From an uncultured Tropicimonas sp. (GTDB taxonomy: Bacteria; Pseudomonadota; Alphaproteobacteria; Rhodobacterales; Rhodobacteraceae): 64,000 nt of DNA. Location of the stretch: positions 124,001 through 188,000 of the forward strand of contig CANLZY010000005.1 in NCBI GenBank assembly GCA_947495685.1, in the 5' to 3' direction. The notes beneath the pieces are model-generated. The model was not told the origin of the DNA and made no database searches. It was given only the letters and a program-made list of their open reading frames with translations. Position numbers and translations under genes: made by a program. This document shows, one piece after another, positions 27,315 to 35,834 of this stretch (positions are counted from its first letter, which is position 1; each line of letters opens with the position of its first letter).

Positions 27315-29144
27315 TCACTGCACGCCCAGCTGTCCGGCAGGGCGGGTCGTGATGAAGAAATAGACCCATTCTCCCTTGAAATCCGGATGCGCGGCCCGGG
27401 CGTCGGCCACGCGTTTCGTCAGAAACTCCAGGTAGGGTTCCGCCGGTTCCATGATCGGGCGCAGGCCGTCGTACAGCGGCACGGAGGCGGCAAAGGCCAC
27501 GGCAATCTCCTGCCCGAACGGCGGGCTGACGGTCAGGATCAGCGCCGGCAGGCCATCCCGTTCGACACCGGATGTCAGCGGGGATTTTGCCGCCGCGAGA
27601 CCAACGGGGACCACGTCGTTGGGTTGCAGGTGCAGAACGTTTCCGTCGGCGTCGAAGTAATCGATATAGACATAGGCGTCGTAGTCCGGGGCGGTCAGCT
27701 CCAGTTCCAGCCGTTCACCCTCGCCATAGCGAAACTCGCGCACATGGGCGTTGGGGCCGACGATCCGGGGGTTGGTTCGCTGGTCGTCCGATTGCGGCAA
27801 CCCGACCCCGCCAATGCCCGCCAGCGCACCACATTGCGGAGGCGGCAGCACCAGCGTCGCGTCCGCCACCGGGATTGCATCGCCGACACGGGCTTGGACC
27901 GCAGCCAGAACCGGGCCACGCACCGCATCGTCGGGCACGTGCCCGCGCAATTCCAGGACACCGGTGTCCGGGTTGAACTCGGTCTGCAACCGTGAGCAGG
28001 GCACCGCGGCCAGAACGGCCTCCAGCCCGTCGCGCACCGGAGATCCGGCGGCCTCGGCGTTCGGATCGCTGGGTTGCATGAAGGATTGGAACGCGGCCAG
28101 CGAAATCGGGTCGATGGCGCCAGCATCGCCGCCGATCCAGGCGACTGCTGCGGTCAGGTGCACGGCTTGGGGAGCAACCGCGCCCGCCGCCTGCGCGGAT
28201 TGTCCGGCGGGCTGTTCAGGCAACGGCGCCGAAGCTGCCGCCACGATCCGACCGGGGCGGGCGGGCGGTGCCGTTGCGGTGGGGCGAAACGCCGGGCTCT
28301 GGGCCTGCGCAATCGCGGTTGGCTGTGTCTGCACGGCCAGGGGCGCTGGGCCCGATGCCGTCAGGGCAGGTGCGACTGCAGTGGGTTCCGGTGCCAGTTC
28401 GCTTGATTTCTGGCCCGCAGGGGAGGCAGTGGTGATCAACGGCGCGTCGGAGGCCTGGAGCGCCACGGCCAGCGACCCGGGGCGTTGTTCCCGCACGGTG
28501 AGGCTGCTGGGGGCCTGGGCTACAGGTTGTACCGGGTCTGTGGTGTTGGCCAGAAGCTGGGGTGCGGCGGGCGGCTGATCGGGCAATGCGGGGCCGGATT
28601 GGGCGAGGGCCGCCGTGCTGGTGGATGGCAGGTCGCGGTCCTCAACGATCGATGCTGCGGCCAAGGTTGCGGGAATCGCGGAGGTGGCGAGGCGCACATT
28701 GGCCGCCGCCGGGGCAGACGCCGGCACATCGGGCAGGGATGGGCCAGCGAGCGGGGCATCCGCCAGTCTTGGTGCTGCGACCCGTGTATCGGACAGGCTT
28801 GGCGCTGCGGCAGGGGTCGCGGCCAGCGGCCTTGGTCCAGGTGTTGCCTCTGCCGCCCTGGGGGACGTCACCTGACTGGCGGCGGGGCGGGTGACACGGA
28901 TATCCTGCGCGCCGACCGCCGGACCGCTGGCAGACTGCCCGGCCACTGGCGCGGACGCGAGCTGTTCCTGTCCGGCGCGAGACTGCCGAACCTCCTGGGC
29001 GACGAATTCGACTTCGGAGGTTGGTGGCTTTTGGGGGGGCATCGCACGCGGGCGCAGCGACAGCGCCAGCCCCGCCAGAACAGCCGCATGCACTCCGACC
29101 GACAGGGTGATCGCCGCTATCCATCTGGGTCCGGTCCCTGTCAT
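27315..29144 (-). CDS. TonB-like envelope protein with a DUF4384-like C-terminal domain
   Basis: The product has 609 residues. One N-terminal membrane helix (about 8-30, WIAAITLSVGVHAAVLAGLAL) is followed by a long Pro/Ala/Gln-rich periplasmic stretch (about 40-320), the layout of TonB/TolA-type proteins. There follows a module (about 370-455) with a BON-like pattern (LELRGHVPDDAVRGPVLAAVQ). The C-terminal part (about 461-609) is DUF4384-like (VLHLQPND and PLYDGLRPIMEP). The same C-terminal arrangement recurs in the kinase at 54537. It overlaps the ExbD-like gene by four bases and is the last gene of the exbB-exbD-exbD operon. It probably transmits proton-motive energy, or a signal, across the periplasm. 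Confidence 0.75.
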   Translation of the reverse strand: MTGTGPRWIAAITLSVGVHAAVLAGLALSLRPRAMPPQKPPTSEVEFVAQEVRQSRAGQEQLASAPVAGQSASGPAVGAQDIRVTRPAASQVTSPRAAEATPGPRPLAATPAAAPSLSDTRVAAPRLADAPLAGPSLPDVPASAPAAANVRLATSAIPATLAAASIVEDRDLPSTSTAALAQSGPALPDQPPAAPQLLANTTDPVQPVAQAPSSLTVREQRPGSLAVALQASDAPLITTASPAGQKSSELAPEPTAVAPALTASGPAPLAVQTQPTAIAQAQSPAFRPTATAPPARPGRIVAAASAPLPEQPAGQSAQAAGAVAPQAVHLTAAVAWIGGDAGAIDPISLAAFQSFMQPSDPNAEAAGSPVRDGLEAVLAAVPCSRLQTEFNPDTGVLELRGHVPDDAVRGPVLAAVQARVGDAIPVADATLVLPPPQCGALAGIGGVGLPQSDDQRTNPRIVGPNAHVREFRYGEGERLELELTAPDYDAYVYIDYFDADGNVLHLQPNDVVPVGLAAAKSPLTSGVERDGLPALILTVSPPFGQEIAVAFAASVPLYDGLRPIMEPAEPYLEFLTKRVADARAAHPDFKGEWVYFFITTRPAGQLGVQ

Positions 29145-29545
29145 GGTGTGCCCGGCGTCACGACCAGCACAATGTCGCGGGCGCCCAGGGCCTCGATCCG
29201 GGCGATCAGGGGCAGCAGGTCGCGCAGGTTGGCCTCCCGGTGGCTGTTGACCCGGATCAACCGGTCCGGGTCGGCGGTCAGAGCGGTTTCGATCTGCGCC
29301 ACCAGCGCCTCGCGCTCGGCTGCCTGACCGTTCAGCGCCAGGGTGCCATCGGCGGCAATCGCGATCGTCTCGCCGCCGCCCGGCATTTCCGATCCGGTGG
29401 CGGAGGTCGCCGGAGTGACCGCAAACGGAGCGGTGGCGTCCATCCGCCCGACCAGCATCGAGAACACCAGCAAAAAGAACACCACGTCGATCAGGGCAAT
29501 GATCGGCTCCGGGCCGTCGCGCCGCCGACGTCGGGCCAGTTTCAT
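29141..29545 (-). CDS. ExbD/TolR-like protein (second copy)
   Basis: The product has 134 residues. A short basic N-terminus (MKLARRRRRD) precedes one transmembrane helix, PIIALIDVVFFLLVFSMLVG, that carries the Asp typical of ExbD/TolR proton channels. The periplasmic domain includes IRVNSHREANLRDLLPLIARIEALGARDIVLVV, the ExbD-type fold. It overlaps the previous ExbD-like gene by four bases and the TonB-like gene by four bases, so all are co-translated. Two different ExbD-like proteins next to one ExbB-like is the arrangement of some TonB systems with two ExbD. Confidence 0.85.
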   Translation of the reverse strand: MKLARRRRRDGPEPIIALIDVVFFLLVFSMLVGRMDATAPFAVTPATSATGSEMPGGGETIAIAADGTLALNGQAAEREALVAQIETALTADPDRLIRVNSHREANLRDLLPLIARIEALGARDIVLVVTPGTP

Positions 29546-29967
29546 TGCCCGCCCTCCAGCCGCACGATCCGAAGACGCTGGGCGCCAGCAGTGGTCACGA
29601 CATCCAGCAGGTCGACCAACGCCTGGGTGCTGGCTCCGCCCGACGGCAGGACGACGACATTGGTGGCCGGGTTGTCGGCCAAGGTTTGCGACAGCATCGT
29701 GGCAAGCGCCTGTGGCGACACCGGTTGTCCACGAACCCGCATCGCGCCGTCAGCATCCAGCCGGATCAGGACATTGCCTCCCCCGGAGGTTGTATCGCCG
29801 ACAGGGGCTGCATCGGGGGGGGCGTCGGTGCTCTGGGCGACGGGGATCATCTGCAGGTTCAGGTAGGTTGAGGTGACCATGAAAAAGACAAGCATGATCA
29901 TCAGGACATCGATCATCGGCACGAGCGAGATCGGGGTTCCCGGCGAGTCATGTTGTTTCAGACGCAT
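29542..29967 (-). CDS. ExbD/TolR-like protein (first copy)
   Basis: The product has 141 residues. A Leu/Val/Ile-rich helix, ISLVPMIDVLMIMLVFFMVTSTYL, carries the channel Asp. The periplasmic domain ends in TQALVDLLDVVTTAGAQRLRIVRLEGG. The start is an ATG at 29967; the open frame upstream overlaps the ExbB-like gene in another frame and is rejected. It is 59 bases downstream of the ExbB-like stop and overlaps the second ExbD-like gene. Confidence 0.85.
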   Translation of the reverse strand: MRLKQHDSPGTPISLVPMIDVLMIMLVFFMVTSTYLNLQMIPVAQSTDAPPDAAPVGDTTSGGGNVLIRLDADGAMRVRGQPVSPQALATMLSQTLADNPATNVVVLPSGGASTQALVDLLDVVTTAGAQRLRIVRLEGGQ

Positions 29968-30026
29968 TGTCCGTTGCACCTCCGATGCGGCGGGTCTCGG
30001 TTCGGCTGGCGGTGATGGACCCGGCC

Positions 30027-30647
30027 TCAGGCCCTGTCGTCCTCCAGCGCGATCAACCGACCGACCGAAACCTCCATTGCGCTGGCCACCCGGTCCACCC
30101 GTGCGCTCAGCAGGCTGGCGGCCACGGCGGCGGGGATGGCGACGATCAATCCGGCCGCCGTCGTCAGCAGCGCCTGCCAGATGCCCGCTGCCAGCAACGA
30201 GGCATTGGCGGCCCCTTCGGCCAGCGCCAGTTCCTGAAACGACTGGATCATGCCCAGCACCGTTCCGAGAAGCCCCAGCAGAGGGCTGATCATCGCGACC
30301 AGTTCCAGCAGGCGGATGTGACGCCCCAGGGTTTCGACCTCCTGGTTGCCGCGCCACTCCAGATCGTTGGTCAGGGCGGCGCGCGATCTGTGGGCCAGCA
30401 AGCCCTGCATGGTCGCGGTCAGGACACGGTCCACGGGCGTGACCCCGGACGCGATCATGTTCGACGCCCCCGTGCGGTCGCCGTCAGCCCAGGCGGCATA
30501 CGCCTTGTCGCGAACGTCGCCCCCCGCCAGCACGCCGCGCAGTTGCAGGACCTTGACGACAATCAGCGCCAGCGATGCCAGGGACAGCGCGATCAGCAGC
30601 CAGACGATCGGACCGCCACGTTGTACTGTCGAGAGCAGGTCGCCCAT
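30027..30647 (-). CDS. MotA/TolQ/ExbB-family proton channel protein
   Basis: The product has 206 residues. Three membrane helices can be seen: about 13-34 (IVWLLIALSLASLALIVVKVL), 113-135 (LLELVAMISPLLGLLGTVLGMI) and 155-178 (GIWQALLTTAAGLIVAIPAAV). The GLLGTVLGM and TTAAGLIVAIPA motifs are diagnostic of ExbB/TolQ. It forms the proton channel with the ExbD-like proteins downstream and is the second gene of the operon divergent from tssA. Confidence 0.9.
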   Translation of the reverse strand: MGDLLSTVQRGGPIVWLLIALSLASLALIVVKVLQLRGVLAGGDVRDKAYAAWADGDRTGASNMIASGVTPVDRVLTATMQGLLAHRSRAALTNDLEWRGNQEVETLGRHIRLLELVAMISPLLGLLGTVLGMIQSFQELALAEGAANASLLAAGIWQALLTTAAGLIVAIPAAVAASLLSARVDRVASAMEVSVGRLIALEDDRA

Positions 30648-30650
30648 GAT

Positions 30651-31097
30651 CTATTTCGAGAACCTGGCGGGGGTCTTGGACGCCAGATCCATTATCTCGA
30701 AACAATCCATCGGCTCCGCGTTCTGCGGGGTGCACGCAGTCATTTCGTGCAGCAACACTTCCGAGACGTCGGTGCAGTCGATGTCGGGGATCTCGAAGAG
30801 TTTCAGGGTCGTTCGGGCAATCGGCAAAGGCGCTGCATCGATGGTCAGAAGCTGGTCTATCACACCCGCGCCGTCGAGCACCGCAAGGGACATCTCGAAG
30901 GCCTCAAGGGTCATGCCAGACTGGTTCCGAAACAGGAAAAACGTCTTGCACCCTCCGGCGTCTCCGGGTTCGAACTTGTTCAACTCGACCTCCAACCGCC
31001 CCGAACCGGTCTGGTCCTGCGCATGGGCCAAGTGCCCAATGCCAATCGCAAATATGGCGGTTGCGGCAGTGCGAATCCAGCAATCTGGAAGTGTCAT
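30651..31097 (-). CDS. Secreted protein of unknown function, first gene of the ExbB operon
   Basis: The product has 148 residues. A signal peptide (about 1-26, ending HLAHAQD) is followed by a beta-rich domain with several Cys (in GGCKTFF, DIDCTD, TACTPQ and MDCFEI), so disulfides are likely. There is no lipobox. The stretch NKFEPGDAGGCKTFFLFRNQSGMTLEAFEMSLAVLD resembles periplasmic proteins found beside ExbB/ExbD genes in Rhodobacterales. It is followed after three bases by the ExbB-like gene and faces tssA across a 182-base divergent region. Confidence 0.75.
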   Translation of the reverse strand: MTLPDCWIRTAATAIFAIGIGHLAHAQDQTGSGRLEVELNKFEPGDAGGCKTFFLFRNQSGMTLEAFEMSLAVLDGAGVIDQLLTIDAAPLPIARTTLKLFEIPDIDCTDVSEVLLHEMTACTPQNAEPMDCFEIMDLASKTPARFSK

Positions 31098-31279
31098 TCC
31101 GGCTCTCCTGTCCCCACGTTTCGTTCAGAAGACGGGCTGTCAGCCATCCGGTCAAGGGGGCATCTGGAAAGAAGTGACGCGAAGGAAATAAACCATGGAT
31201 TTGTGAGTTGGTTCTGCTACCGTGATTCCTGTTGGGCGCTACCAGTACATTTAAGTGGTCAGCGCAGGAGATAATTATT
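31098..31279. promoter_or_regulatory. Divergent control region between the ExbB operon and tssA
   Basis: All T6SS genes from tssA run right and the ExbB operon runs left from this 182-base region. It is the richest in A+T of the neighbourhood. Both promoters must lie here, but I cannot place clear -10/-35 or -12/-24 boxes. An AGGAG (31267-31271) is the tssA ribosome site. Confidence 0.6.
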
Positions 31280-32293
31280 GTGACCTTGGAACTTACGAAT
31301 CTTGGCGGCGAGGCTCCCAGCGGGGAGAATCTGGAGTACGATCCGGCGTTCACTGCGCTGGAGATCGCCGCCCAGCCCGGCGAGGAACGCCAGCGCGGTA
31401 ACGAGATCGTTGCAGCAGAAGAGCCAGACTATGTCGACATCATTCGCAAGGCCGGCGCGGTGTTGGAACGCAGCCATGATATCAGGGCCGCGGTGTACCT
31501 TGCGCATGCCGAACTGCGCCGTAACGGGCTGACCGGGTTTGCCGGTCCGGTGGCCTATATCCGTGGCTGCCTGAGCGATTACTGGGACAGCTGTCATCCG
31601 CAACTGGATGCGGATGACGACAACGACCCGACGATGCGGGTGAATGCTGTGCGCGGCTTGACCGACTCGGAGACCATCCTGTCGGCCTTGCGGTCGACGC
31701 CAATGACCCAGAGCCACTCGTTTGGCCGGATCACGATGCGTGACCTGATGGTGCTGGACGGGGAACTGCCCGCCGAAGAGGACGCTGACACACCCGACGC
31801 GGCGTCTGCCTCGGCGGCCTTCAAGGACACCGACCCCGAGATTCTGGCGGGGATGTTCGAGGCGGCGCGTCAGGCCGCGGACGACATCAACGCAATCGAC
31901 GCGGTGTTTGACGAAAAGATCCCCGGATACGGTCCTGACCTGGGGGATCTGAAAAAGACCATCGGCCGGATCGTGTCCCGGTTCGCTCAGGAGATCGGTG
32001 TCCCCGAAGAGGCCGACCCCCTGTCCGACGACGGCGCTTCGGACGACGGACAGCCTGCTCAGCCGGTTCAGGCCGGCGTTGGTACCATTTCATCGTCCCG
32101 CGACGTCCTGACGGCGCTGGATCGTATTATCGAGTTTTATGCCAGAACCGAGCCTTCCAGCCCGGTCCCTATTTTCCTCAATCGGGCCAAGCGATTGGTT
32201 GGCGCCGACTTCATGACCATCGTCAATGACCTGGCGCCGATGGCGCTGGAAAACGTCACCCATATCGGTGGCGCGACCGGCGAAGACAACTGA
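31280..32293 (+). CDS. tssA: T6SS component TssA
   Basis: The product has 337 residues. The N-terminal ImpA domain (about 1-130) has LEYDPAFTALEIAAQPGEERQ and the TssA pattern DVRGAVYLAHAELRRNGLTGFAGPVAYIRGCL (here with IRAAVYL). The middle is acidic and poorly conserved. The C-terminal part (about 260-330) contains SRDVLTALDRIIEFYARTEPSSPVPIFLNRAKRLV, the TssA hallmark. TssA docks at the baseplate and starts sheath polymerisation. The start is GTG at 31280 with an AGGAG nine bases upstream; a TTG further left lacks a ribosome site. It is the first gene of the rightward T6SS operon. Confidence 0.92.
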   Translation: MTLELTNLGGEAPSGENLEYDPAFTALEIAAQPGEERQRGNEIVAAEEPDYVDIIRKAGAVLERSHDIRAAVYLAHAELRRNGLTGFAGPVAYIRGCLSDYWDSCHPQLDADDDNDPTMRVNAVRGLTDSETILSALRSTPMTQSHSFGRITMRDLMVLDGELPAEEDADTPDAASASAAFKDTDPEILAGMFEAARQAADDINAIDAVFDEKIPGYGPDLGDLKKTIGRIVSRFAQEIGVPEEADPLSDDGASDDGQPAQPVQAGVGTISSSRDVLTALDRIIEFYARTEPSSPVPIFLNRAKRLVGADFMTIVNDLAPMALENVTHIGGATGEDN

Positions 32294-32349
32294 ACAAGAA
32301 AAGATGTCCGTCGCCATTGGCGTCGGGCCGGAATTGAAGGGAGACCGCA

Positions 32350-32865
32350 ATGTCCAGTTCACAGAAATTTATCGCCCGCAATCGGGCGCCAAGGGTACAG
32401 ATCGAGTATGATGTCGAATTGTATGGTGCCGAAAAGAAGGTCCAGCTTCCGTTTGTCATGGGGGTCATGTCCGATCTGGCCGGCAAGTCCGAAGTGGCGC
32501 AGCCCGGCATCGCAGACCGCAAGTTCCTTGAAATCGACGTCGACAATTTCGATGATCGGATGAAGGCGATGAAGCCGCGGGCGGCGTTTACCGTGCCCAA
32601 CACCCTGACCGGTGAAGGCAACCTGTCGGTCGACCTGACCTTTGAAAGCATGGACGATTTCACCCCTGCCGCGATTGCCGAGAAGGTCGCGCCGCTGAAG
32701 TCCCTGCTGGATGCCCGCAAGGAGCTGTCCAACCTGATGACCTACATGGACGGCAAGCCCGGCGCCGAGGATCTTCTGGCCAAGGTCATGGCCGATCCGG
32801 CGCTCATGCAATCGCTCGCGGCGCAGCCCGCGGCCGAGGATGGCGACAGCGAGGACAAGGAGTAA
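32350..32865 (+). CDS. tssB: T6SS contractile sheath small subunit TssB
   Basis: The product has 171 residues. MSSSQKFIARNRAPRVQIEYDVELYGAEKKVQLPFVMGVMSDL is the characteristic N-terminus, and AFTVPNTLTGEGNLSVDLTFESMDDFTPAAIA is the core. TssB pairs with TssC to build the contractile sheath. It lies between tssA and tssC, four bases from tssC. Confidence 0.97.
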   Translation: MSSSQKFIARNRAPRVQIEYDVELYGAEKKVQLPFVMGVMSDLAGKSEVAQPGIADRKFLEIDVDNFDDRMKAMKPRAAFTVPNTLTGEGNLSVDLTFESMDDFTPAAIAEKVAPLKSLLDARKELSNLMTYMDGKPGAEDLLAKVMADPALMQSLAAQPAAEDGDSEDKE

Positions 32866-32868
32866 ATC

Positions 32869-34362
32869 ATGGCCGAAGAAGCGACAGAAGCCGCCGCCGG
32901 TGCAGCCGCGACAGAGAGCACGGAATCCGATTTCGCGTCTTTGCTGCAGCAGGAGTTCCGGCCCCGCACCGACACGGCGAAATCCGCCGTCGAGACTGCG
33001 GTCAAGACCCTCGCGCAGCAGGCGCTCGAAAATGCAGCTCTGATTTCGGACGACGTTCTGTTGTCCATGGAATCGATGATCGCGGAAATCGACAAGAAGC
33101 TGACAGACCAGATCAACCAGATCCTGCACAACGAAGAGTTCCAGCAGCTCGAAGGTGCCTGGCGCGGGTTGCATCACCTGGTGAACAACACCGAAACCGA
33201 CGAGATGCTGAAGATCCGGGTGATGAACATCTCCAAGAAGGATCTCCACAAGACCCTGCGCAAGTACAAGGGGACGGCCTGGGATCAGTCTCCGATCTTC
33301 AAGAAGCTGTACGAAGAGGAATACGGACAGTTCGGCGGCGAGCCCTACGGGTGCCTTGTCGGTGACTACCACTTCAACCACAGCCCGCCCGACGTCGAGC
33401 TGCTGGGCGGAATGGCCAAGATCGCGGCCGCCTCCCATGCGCCCTTCATCACTGGCGGCGATCCCTCGTTGATGCAGTTCGAAAGCTGGCAGGAGCTGTC
33501 CAACCCGCGGGACTTGACCAAGATCTTCCAGACGCCGGAATATGCCGGTTGGCGCAGCCTGCGCGACAGCGAGGACAGCAAGTATATCGGCCTTGCGATG
33601 CCGCGCTTCCTGGGCCGCCAGCCCTATGGTGCCAAGGGCGATCCGGTGGAGGAGTTCGCCTTCGAGGAAGACACCGGAAACGCCGAATCCGAGTACTTCA
33701 CCTGGGTCAACTCGGCCTATGCCATGGCGACCAACATCACCCGGTCGTTCAAGGAGTATGGCTGGTGCAGCCGTATCCGCGGGGTCGAATCCGGCGGCAC
33801 GGTCGAGGGTCTGCCGACCCATACCTTCCCCACCGATGACGGCGGTGTGGACATGAAGTGCCCGACCGAGATCGCGATTTCGGACCGGCGCGAGGCTGAA
33901 CTGTCGAAAGCCGGCATGATGCCATTGCTGCACCGCAAGAACACGGATCTGGCCGCGTTCATCGGTGCCCAGTCGCTGCACAACCCAGCCGAATACGACG
34001 ACCCGGACGCAACCGCCAACGCCAATCTGGCCGCGCGGCTGCCGTATCTGTTCGCCACCTGCCGGTTTGCCCATTATCTGAAGAAGATGGTCTACGACAA
34101 GATCGGCTCCTTCAAGAGCCGGGACGACATGCAGATCTGGCTGAAAAAGTGGATCGACGACTATGTCGATCACAACCCGGCGCATTCGTCCGAGGCGACG
34201 AAGGCCATGAAGCCCCTGACCGCCGCCGACGTCGTGGTGGAAGAGGTCGAGGGCAACCCGGGGTACTATACGTCCCAGTTTTTCCTTCGGCCGCATTACC
34301 AGTTGGAAGGCCTCACGGTCTCTCTGCGACTGGTGTCCAAGCTGCCGTCTGAAAAAGGTTAA
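32869..34362 (+). CDS. tssC: T6SS contractile sheath large subunit TssC
   Basis: The product has 497 residues, normal for TssC. Diagnostic stretches include LEGAWRGLHHLVNNTETDEMLKIRVMNISK, PYGCLVGDYHFNHSPPDVELL, NPRDLTKIFQTPEYAGWRSLRDSEDSKYIGLAMPRFL and the C-terminal VEEVEGNPGYYTSQFFLRPHYQLEGLTVSLRLVSKLP. It forms the sheath with TssB and is disassembled by ClpV. The ATG follows an AAGGAGTAA ribosome site that includes the tssB stop. A hairpin follows before hcp. Confidence 0.97.
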   Translation: MAEEATEAAAGAAATESTESDFASLLQQEFRPRTDTAKSAVETAVKTLAQQALENAALISDDVLLSMESMIAEIDKKLTDQINQILHNEEFQQLEGAWRGLHHLVNNTETDEMLKIRVMNISKKDLHKTLRKYKGTAWDQSPIFKKLYEEEYGQFGGEPYGCLVGDYHFNHSPPDVELLGGMAKIAAASHAPFITGGDPSLMQFESWQELSNPRDLTKIFQTPEYAGWRSLRDSEDSKYIGLAMPRFLGRQPYGAKGDPVEEFAFEEDTGNAESEYFTWVNSAYAMATNITRSFKEYGWCSRIRGVESGGTVEGLPTHTFPTDDGGVDMKCPTEIAISDRREAELSKAGMMPLLHRKNTDLAAFIGAQSLHNPAEYDDPDATANANLAARLPYLFATCRFAHYLKKMVYDKIGSFKSRDDMQIWLKKWIDDYVDHNPAHSSEATKAMKPLTAADVVVEEVEGNPGYYTSQFFLRPHYQLEGLTVSLRLVSKLPSEKG

Positions 34363-34371
34363 TTCACGGAT

Positions 34372-34395
34372 CGGGCGCCACCGGCCTGGCGCCCG
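34372..34395 (+). terminator. Hairpin between tssC and hcp
   Basis: CGGGCGCCA (34372-34380) pairs perfectly with TGGCGCCCG (34387-34395) around a six-base loop, right after tssC. It may act as a partial terminator or RNA-processing site that lets hcp be expressed at a different level from the sheath genes. No T-run follows. Confidence 0.55.
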
Positions 34396-34444
34396 GCCAC
34401 AAAAACAGGCGGGGTCTTCCGCCGCAATTTAAGGAGAAAGCGCT

Positions 34445-34936
34445 ATGGCTGTTGACATGTTCCTCGAGATCGAGGGCGAGATTTCCGGTGAGACACAGGA
34501 TAAGACTTTCAAGGACAAGGGCGGTATCGATGTGCTCGCCTGGGCGTGGGGGATCTCCCAGTCAGGGTCGTTCCACGTTGGCGGCGGCGGCGGTGCCGGC
34601 AAGGCGAACTTCCAGGACATCAGTGTCACCAAGTGGATCGACAAGTCTTCGCCGATCCTGATGCTGTATTGCGCCAACGGCGATCACTTCCCCAAGGCGG
34701 TCCTGACCGTTCGCAAGGCCGGTAAGACGCCGCTCGAGTACATCAAGATCACGATGGAAAAGGTGCTGGTCACCTCCGTGTCGACCGGCGGATCTGGCGG
34801 CGAAGACAAGCTGACCGAAAACATCACGTTGAATTTCGCCAAGGCCGGAGTGCTCTATACCGAGCAGACGGCTGAAGGCGGCGAAGGTGCGAAGCCGGAA
34901 TTCAAGTGGGACATCGCCGCCAACGTTGCTGTCTGA
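34445..34936 (+). CDS. hcp: T6SS inner-tube protein Hcp (TssD)
   Basis: The product has 163 residues and builds the hexameric inner tube that is propelled by sheath contraction. It begins MAVDMFLEIEGEISGETQDKTFKDKGGIDVLAWAWGISQSGS and contains VTKWIDKSSPILMLYCANGDHFPKAVLTVRKAGKTPLEYIKITMEKVLV, both standard Hcp patterns. The AAGGAGAAAG ribosome site is strong, as expected for an abundant product. It lies between two hairpins, so it may be made in excess over neighbouring proteins. Confidence 0.97.
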   Translation: MAVDMFLEIEGEISGETQDKTFKDKGGIDVLAWAWGISQSGSFHVGGGGGAGKANFQDISVTKWIDKSSPILMLYCANGDHFPKAVLTVRKAGKTPLEYIKITMEKVLVTSVSTGGSGGEDKLTENITLNFAKAGVLYTEQTAEGGEGAKPEFKWDIAANVAV

Positions 34937-34957
34937 CCATACGACCTGACATCGGTA

Positions 34958-34979
34958 CCTCCGGTCACAAGGCCGGGGG
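34958..34979 (+). terminator. Terminator-like hairpin after hcp
   Basis: CCTCCGGTC (34958-34966) pairs with GGCCGGGGG (34971-34979) around ACAA, with two G-U pairs, and GGCCATTTTC follows. It lies 21 bases after the hcp stop and probably limits read-through into tagJ. Confidence 0.5.
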
Positions 34980-35014
34980 GGCCATTTTCACAACGACATT
35001 CGGGAGAACGGCCA

Positions 35015-35830
35015 TTGGATACCCGCGCACGCGACCTCCTTCAGGCAAACGATCTGGCCGGCGCCTTGTCGGCGCTGCAGGATGCGGTAAAGGCCAATCC
35101 GGCGGACCCGAAACTGAGGATATTCCTGTTCCAGCTGCTCTGTGCGATGGGCGACTGGAAGCGCGCGATCACCCAGTTGAAACTCTGCGCCACGATGGAC
35201 GAAGAGGCGCTGCCGATGGCGCAGGCCTATCGTGAGTGCATCCGCTGCGAGGTGTTCCGCGAAAAGGTCTTCACCGGCGAACGGGAGCCGCTGGTATTTG
35301 GCGAACCCAACGAGTGGATCGCCCTGTTGATCGAGGCGCTGAAGGCACTGGCTGCCGGGCGTACCGACAAGGCCGCCAGCCTGCGCGACAAGGCATTCGA
35401 GATCGCCCCGGCCACCCCGGGCACGATGAACGGCACGCGGTTCGAGTGGATCGCGGATGCCGACATGCGGCTGGGCCCGGTGCTGGAAGTGGTGGTCAAT
35501 GGCCGCTATTTCTGGATGCCCTTCGAGGCGATTGCCGTGATCCGGATCGACGAACCGACGGACCTGCGGGATGCGATCTGGACCGGCGCAAGCATCACGC
35601 TGCGCAACGGCGGCGAGGTCACGGCCTTCATTCCGACCCGGTATGCCGGCACCACCGAAACCGGCGACGGTGCCGCCAAGCTGGCCAAGAGCACGGCCTG
35701 GGTGGACGCCGGTGGCGAAACCTTCGTCGGCGTCGGCCAACGCCTGCTGGCCACCGATACTGGCGACATGGCGCTGATGGATCTGCGCAACCTGCAGTTC
35801 GATCTGGCCGAGGCCGCGGACGAAGGATAG
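35015..35830 (+). CDS. tagJ: T6SS accessory protein TagJ (ImpE/SciE family)
   Basis: The product has 271 residues. The first ~130 residues are TPR-like helices (ARDLLQANDLAGALSALQDAVKANPADPKLRIFLFQLLCAMGDWKRA). The C-terminal ~140 residues carry the ImpE/SciE domain (FEWIADADMRLGPVLEVVVNGRYFWMPFEAI). TagJ proteins interact with TssB and modulate sheath handling. The start is TTG at 35015, preceded by GGGAGAACGG, and no alternative in-frame start fits the domain boundary better. It ends four bases before tssE. Confidence 0.9.
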   Translation: MDTRARDLLQANDLAGALSALQDAVKANPADPKLRIFLFQLLCAMGDWKRAITQLKLCATMDEEALPMAQAYRECIRCEVFREKVFTGEREPLVFGEPNEWIALLIEALKALAAGRTDKAASLRDKAFEIAPATPGTMNGTRFEWIADADMRLGPVLEVVVNGRYFWMPFEAIAVIRIDEPTDLRDAIWTGASITLRNGGEVTAFIPTRYAGTTETGDGAAKLAKSTAWVDAGGETFVGVGQRLLATDTGDMALMDLRNLQFDLAEAADEG

Positions 35831-35834
35831 CACG

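Noticed and set aside
30651-31097. Considered as the missing TssJ
   Set aside because: It has an ordinary signal peptide without lipobox, whereas TssJ is a lipoprotein, and it is co-operonic with ExbB/ExbD on the opposite strand.
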